Shown piece after piece: positions 60,866 through 64,000 of a DNA stretch of 64,000 bases; position 1 is the first letter of the stretch; every line of letters starts with the position of its first letter. Both the position numbers and the translations under genes were made by a program. This DNA is from Mucilaginibacter lacusdianchii (GTDB lineage: Bacteria; Bacteroidota; Bacteroidia; Sphingobacteriales; Sphingobacteriaceae). Location: positions 958,907 through 1,022,906 of the forward strand of contig NZ_WSRW01000003.1 in the NCBI RefSeq assembly GCF_009770985.1, read 5' to 3'. The notes beneath the pieces are model-generated. The model was not told where the DNA came from and ran no database searches. It was given only the letters and a program-made list of their open reading frames with translations.

Positions 60866-61024
60866 TTAATATTCCCAACCTTTATACTTGACAAAAACAG
60901 GTTTAGCTATAGGTGTTCGCCTAATGTAGCGGTTCCTTTGCTGCTTTAACCACTTACGGAAGCCGGATTTCGATTTAGCAGGAATATATGCTCGTCGCTC
61001 AATTTGTATAACTCTCAGGCTCAT
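60866..61024 (-). CDS. Small basic protein of 52 residues
   Basis: Short open frame with ATG at 61024 and TAA at 60866-60868. The product is strongly basic, with RKWLKQQRNRYIRRTPI and the aromatic ending KYKGWEY. Composition and a compact helical basic core suggest a nucleic-acid-binding or small regulatory protein. No family recognised. It is below the usual ORF cut-off and easily missed. Confidence 0.5.
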   Translation of the reverse strand: MSLRVIQIERRAYIPAKSKSGFRKWLKQQRNRYIRRTPIAKPVFVKYKGWEY

Positions 61025-61109
61025 ATTGCAAATTTGTTTTTATTTGCTAGTTTAATTTTTAAGAATTGTATATATTTAATAGAATTATTCACAGTCGGCA
61101 AGTGGGCAT

Positions 61110-61544
61110 TCAAATGATTGTAAAACTTTTTCTAAGTAACACGGTGCTATTTTCAATGATTTCAAACGTCCATGTGCCTTGCCTCACTTCATAATCGTAT
61201 TCCATGGTAAAATAATCATGGTTGTTTTCGTTAAGATAGTTATACTTAACCTCAGTAGTTTCCGTCACTGAGACGCCAGTATCCGGGTTACGGATTTGTG
61301 GGTGTATGATCCTGCATGTAAAGCGGGCTTCTTCATACTTTACTTCTGAGTCATAACCTTCCAAATAATACTCTATCCCGAAGCTTAGCCCAATAGATCC
61401 TTTTAATATGTCAGTTTGCTCAACCAAGTTTATTTCATCCGAATGAAGGAAATAACCCGTCACACTGTTGGATGTATCTGTTCTGCTCTCATTATGAGCT
61501 ATCACTTTTCCATATCGTAAGAGCTGAACCCGCTTAATTTTCAT
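61110..61544 (-). CDS. DUF3859-like protein
   Basis: A 144-residue protein. Features of the DUF3859 pattern include IGLSFGIEYYLEGYDS, ARFTCRIIHPQIRNPDTGVS and the ending RQGTWTFEIIENSTVLLRKSFTII. Predicted to be beta-rich, with no signal peptide, so it is probably cytoplasmic. The role is unknown. A GCAAAGA-ATA-TCTTTGC inverted repeat lies about 20 nt before the start. Confidence 0.68.
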   Translation of the reverse strand: MKIKRVQLLRYGKVIAHNESRTDTSNSVTGYFLHSDEINLVEQTDILKGSIGLSFGIEYYLEGYDSEVKYEEARFTCRIIHPQIRNPDTGVSVTETTEVKYNYLNENNHDYFTMEYDYEVRQGTWTFEIIENSTVLLRKSFTII

Positions 61545-61561
61545 GAGCTGTTTTAATTAGA

Positions 61562-61578
61562 GCAAAGAATATCTTTGC
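61562..61578. repeat. Inverted repeat GCAAAGA-ata-TCTTTGC
   Basis: Perfect 7-bp arms with 3-nt spacer directly upstream of the DUF3859-like gene (start 61544). Possible operator. Confidence 0.3.
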
Positions 61579-61756
61579 ATAGATACAGAAAATTGAAAAC
61601 TATCAGATGTAAAATTCAACTACACTTCACTTGAAATTCAGGGTTATATATCCCCTTGTAATCAACTGTAGTTAAATGAAGAATTTAGTATTCAAAGGTT
61701 ACAGGTTAAACTTATACGTCTAGAAGGTAAATTTTGAGATAAAAGGATAACACAGA

Positions 61757-62227
61757 CTACTGACTTACCACACGTTTGTAAATCTTATGCTTGTTAAAGA
61801 TAATGGATGGTTTACCTTTTCTATCTATAAATTTGGTTTGATCTACAGTGTGTAGTCTGTCAGCTGAAAGTGCAACAATGTCAAAGTTAATGTACTCAGT
61901 TCTAACCGTATCCTTATCGCTCATTTGAATGTCTGGGACTAATGATATGGTTGCCCAAGCTCTTTTCGGATTCTCAACAATTATATACTTGCCATGAAAG
62001 TTGTTTCCAACATCATAGTTCATCCATTCATAAATGTAGTTAGATGCATCTTTAAAAGTGAAAAAACTCTTGATATCTGCTTTGCAGTATTTTCCGTCTG
62101 CATTAGATACACTATCTAACTTCCAAGTTCCTATCAACCCCTCTTTTATGATGCTCGATTTACTTTTAACACTGCAAGATGCAAATGCAAATATTGTTAC
62201 TATGAAGTAACTGGTCTTAATATTCAT
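61757..62227 (-). CDS. Lipoprotein, lipocalin-like (unknown)
   Basis: A 156-residue protein with a signal peptide and lipobox AFASCSVK (acylated Cys18). The mature part starts IIKEGLIGTWKLDSVSN, a typical opening for a lipocalin-like beta domain, and continues beta-rich. No enzymatic motif. Isolated. Confidence 0.65.
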   Translation of the reverse strand: MNIKTSYFIVTIFAFASCSVKSKSSIIKEGLIGTWKLDSVSNADGKYCKADIKSFFTFKDASNYIYEWMNYDVGNNFHGKYIIVENPKRAWATISLVPDIQMSDKDTVRTEYINFDIVALSADRLHTVDQTKFIDRKGKPSIIFNKHKIYKRVVSQ

Positions 62228-62327
62228 TCATTATGGTTAATATACGCATTCAGACACCTTCTTTAAAAACTTTTATTAATAAGAGTAATATAGCTAAGTG
62301 TCGGAGTTTGTTGCCTTGGGCAGTAAT

Positions 62328-62942
62328 TTATTGAACTCTATTGAATATAAACTCTCTGCCAATTATATAGCTACTCCCTAACTGAAAAAGCTTCAGGCCG
62401 GTATCTTCCGTCAAAACCTCTCTTTCGCCTACAAAGTACGAGTGTATACCATATTTGGTTAAACACTGGTGATAAAGCATCAAAATTGTTTTCGGACCGC
62501 TAGCAAACAACCCGTAACCCTGCTGGCAAAGTGCTTCTGTTGTGCCGGGACTAAGCACATATTCCTTTAGTCCGTCAAAATCGTCTGTCAGCATTTGCAA
62601 AGACTTGTAGATGTCTGCACACAAGTTAAGATGTTGTGTACTGGTTCCACTAAAATACAATTCTGTATAAGCGTCTGTGTACTTCAGTAAGCGAGGGTGC
62701 TGTTTGTAAAGTGCTATTTGTGATGTCCATTCTCTCACAATCCGTTCCTCCTTGGCATGACCTACCGTAAGCCGCCATCTATGAGGAGAAGTTTCATCAT
62801 AATAACGAAAGGAAAAGTTTAGACAAAGTTCATAGGTGTTAAAAGTTACGGAGTCAATAACAATGCCTGCTTCATTTTCAAACTCAGAGACATCCATAAT
62901 GTCAGTTATCTCTTTAGGCAAAGGATCTTCAATCTTCGTCAT
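62328..62942 (-). CDS. Hypothetical cytosolic protein
   Basis: A 204-residue protein without signal peptide or membrane segment. Recognisable features are absent; it is mixed alpha/beta, with tryptophans (HRWRLTVGHAKEERIVREW) in the N-terminal half and a helical middle. No family assigned. It is the largest gene in the accessory stretch at the window end. Confidence 0.55.
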   Translation of the reverse strand: MTKIEDPLPKEITDIMDVSEFENEAGIVIDSVTFNTYELCLNFSFRYYDETSPHRWRLTVGHAKEERIVREWTSQIALYKQHPRLLKYTDAYTELYFSGTSTQHLNLCADIYKSLQMLTDDFDGLKEYVLSPGTTEALCQQGYGLFASGPKTILMLYHQCLTKYGIHSYFVGEREVLTEDTGLKLFQLGSSYIIGREFIFNRVQ

Positions 62943-62996
62943 GTGTTCACAAGTTAATCACTCATTCTTTAAAAATCAACAAGGCAAGTCAACATC

Positions 62997-63452
62997 TTAA
63001 GTCGATTCATCAGCGATAAGGGTTAGATACCATTTACCCTCTTTACTTACAAACCTATACTGTATATGGACACCGGTATCTTCAATTTGAAGCAGCATCG
63101 TTACTTCTCCTTTACCGACCTTGCCCTTATTGATGATGTTGCCTTTGATCTTAGCAATTTTTATGAACTTCCAAGCTCGCTTGTTAATGTACTCAACCGT
63201 TTGCTTATTGTCATCGTCTACCGTTATCTTTTTAAGAGGAAACATGATGCTGGCCAGTTGGAAGTCCGCGTTAGTGTTGAACCTTTTAAAGAATGCATCA
63301 AATTGTTCAACTTCTGTAGCGGATGTGCTACGTACATTTATTGCGCTAATTGATACATCAATATTGCTGTGCAGTTCAGTATTTGATGTAATACTAAATA
63401 GAATAAGTGCACAGAGGTTAACTATAAGTAACGTTTTATGGATGAATGTCAT
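62997..63452 (-). CDS. Exported hypothetical protein (DUF4348-like)
   Basis: A 151-residue protein with a signal-like hydrophobic N-terminus (about 6-22). The sequence EQFDAFFKRFNTNADFQLASIMFPLKKITV and the later INKRAWKFI resemble DUF4348 proteins of Bacteroidota. The tail VHIQYRFVSKEGKWYLTLI is beta-rich. Function unknown. Located 54 nt upstream of the previous gene on the same strand. Confidence 0.6.
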   Translation of the reverse strand: MTFIHKTLLIVNLCALILFSITSNTELHSNIDVSISAINVRSTSATEVEQFDAFFKRFNTNADFQLASIMFPLKKITVDDDNKQTVEYINKRAWKFIKIAKIKGNIINKGKVGKGEVTMLLQIEDTGVHIQYRFVSKEGKWYLTLIADEST

Positions 63453-63589
63453 TAGGTAGTGTGATTAAGATCAAGTATTTGAATGTACAATTACCTTTTT
63501 ACTTTTAGCTTTGAAGTCAATTTAACTTTTCTTGATTTTAGTAATATATAAAGGGTATTCAAATGTTGAATTAATTGAACCTACTCAGT

Positions 63590-63889
63590 TCATAAATCAC
63601 TATAAATTACTCTGCCTCCAAATGTTGGCTTAATTACTCTTAAAAAGACTGTCGTCAGAAAGCACAACCCACTTATGATTGCACCAGTTTCACCAACAAC
63701 AATCTTTAAATGATTGATTTGAAGAAATCGAGTGCTTCTATTGATTTCCACTCCTCTTTTACCAATTGTTCTTCCAGGAATAAAGAACAGCGTATTCAAA
63801 ATACCGTTCCAATAGCAATATATGAAACCAGCCGTCAATGATAAAAGCAGCACAGAGGTTAATGTTAATTTACGCTTGTTGAATATCAT
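63590..63889 (-). CDS. Small hypothetical membrane protein
   Basis: A 99-residue protein from the ATG at 63889 (a GTG at 63922 would add 11 residues). Two hydrophobic helices occupy about 8-35 and 64-86, with PGRTIGKRGVEINRSTR as the soluble loop. Family not recognised. It is the last coding call; the last 110 bases hold nothing clear. Confidence 0.45.
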   Translation of the reverse strand: MIFNKRKLTLTSVLLLSLTAGFIYCYWNGILNTLFFIPGRTIGKRGVEINRSTRFLQINHLKIVVGETGAIISGLCFLTTVFLRVIKPTFGGRVIYSDL

Positions 63890-64000
63890 ACCGAATAATT
63901 TAGAATTACTTTTAATTAGCACATTTTCCTTTTACAAGTTAAGACGTCTACACCTGTTTGCAAATAAGTGTCACAAGCAGTTAAAACAAAAGTGTCCTCT

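Noticed and set aside
1..64000. tRNA genes, prophage, transposases or integrases
   Set aside because: None of the intergenic stretches showed a cloverleaf or any such product on either strand by eye; a tRNAscan or HMM search would settle it.

Overview
The window is chromosomal DNA from a member of the Bacteroidota, most likely the family Sphingobacteriaceae (Pedobacter/Mucilaginibacter/Sphingobacterium-like). The evidence is the AT-rich coding style, the near absence of Shine-Dalgarno sequences, repeated TAnnTTTG promoter boxes, and typical Bacteroidota families: a long LptD-like protein, DUF5686, DUF4833, DUF3859 and a serine palmitoyltransferase. No tRNA, rRNA, CRISPR array, prophage or insertion sequence was seen.

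Region by region. 0-2 kb: the end of metX and homoserine dehydrogenase (methionine/threonine branch). 2.1-5.1 kb: a three-gene envelope-sugar cassette (GT87-like membrane glycosyltransferase, polyprenyl-phosphate GT2, NodB-type deacetylase). 5-7.7 kb: a 2-oxoacid dehydrogenase E2 and CinA. 7.7-12.4 kb: outer-envelope genes (LptD-like protein, amidase, MCE protein). 12.4-24 kb: RNase Z, a STAS protein, PurC, PhoH, a SAM-hydrolysing DUF62 enzyme, an MsbA-like ABC exporter, a beta-CASP nuclease, SerA, SerC and Rpe. 24-29.4 kb: PNPase, S15, an HD-CoaD fusion, a thioesterase and Ddl. 29.4-37.3 kb: a MerR regulator, ComEC, a tightly overlapped operon (CDF transporter, NUDIX, BioA, ferritin-like di-iron protein) and an aspartate-type aminotransferase. 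37.4-45.1 kb: two paralogous outer-membrane barrels and a complete RND efflux operon.

The most interesting region is 45.4-54.9 kb. It holds eight co-directional genes that together look like a pathway for an inositol-containing, probably alpha-hydroxylated sphingolipid: serine palmitoyltransferase, a GNAT-type acyltransferase (candidate bacterial ceramide synthase), myo-inositol-1-phosphate synthase, a DUF5686 outer-membrane protein, a CDP-alcohol phosphatidyltransferase (candidate phosphatidylinositol-phosphate synthase), a secreted DUF4833 protein, an Scs7-like hydroxylase and an Aur1-like PAP2 membrane enzyme (candidate inositol phosphorylceramide synthase).

55-60 kb holds a membrane metallophosphoesterase, a HAD phosphatase, a small lipoprotein, a DUF4385 protein and MnmE. 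From 60.1 kb to the end, gene density falls and all calls are small minus-strand hypothetical proteins (membrane, lipoprotein, DUF3859 and DUF4348-like), including a 52-residue basic protein at 60866-61024.
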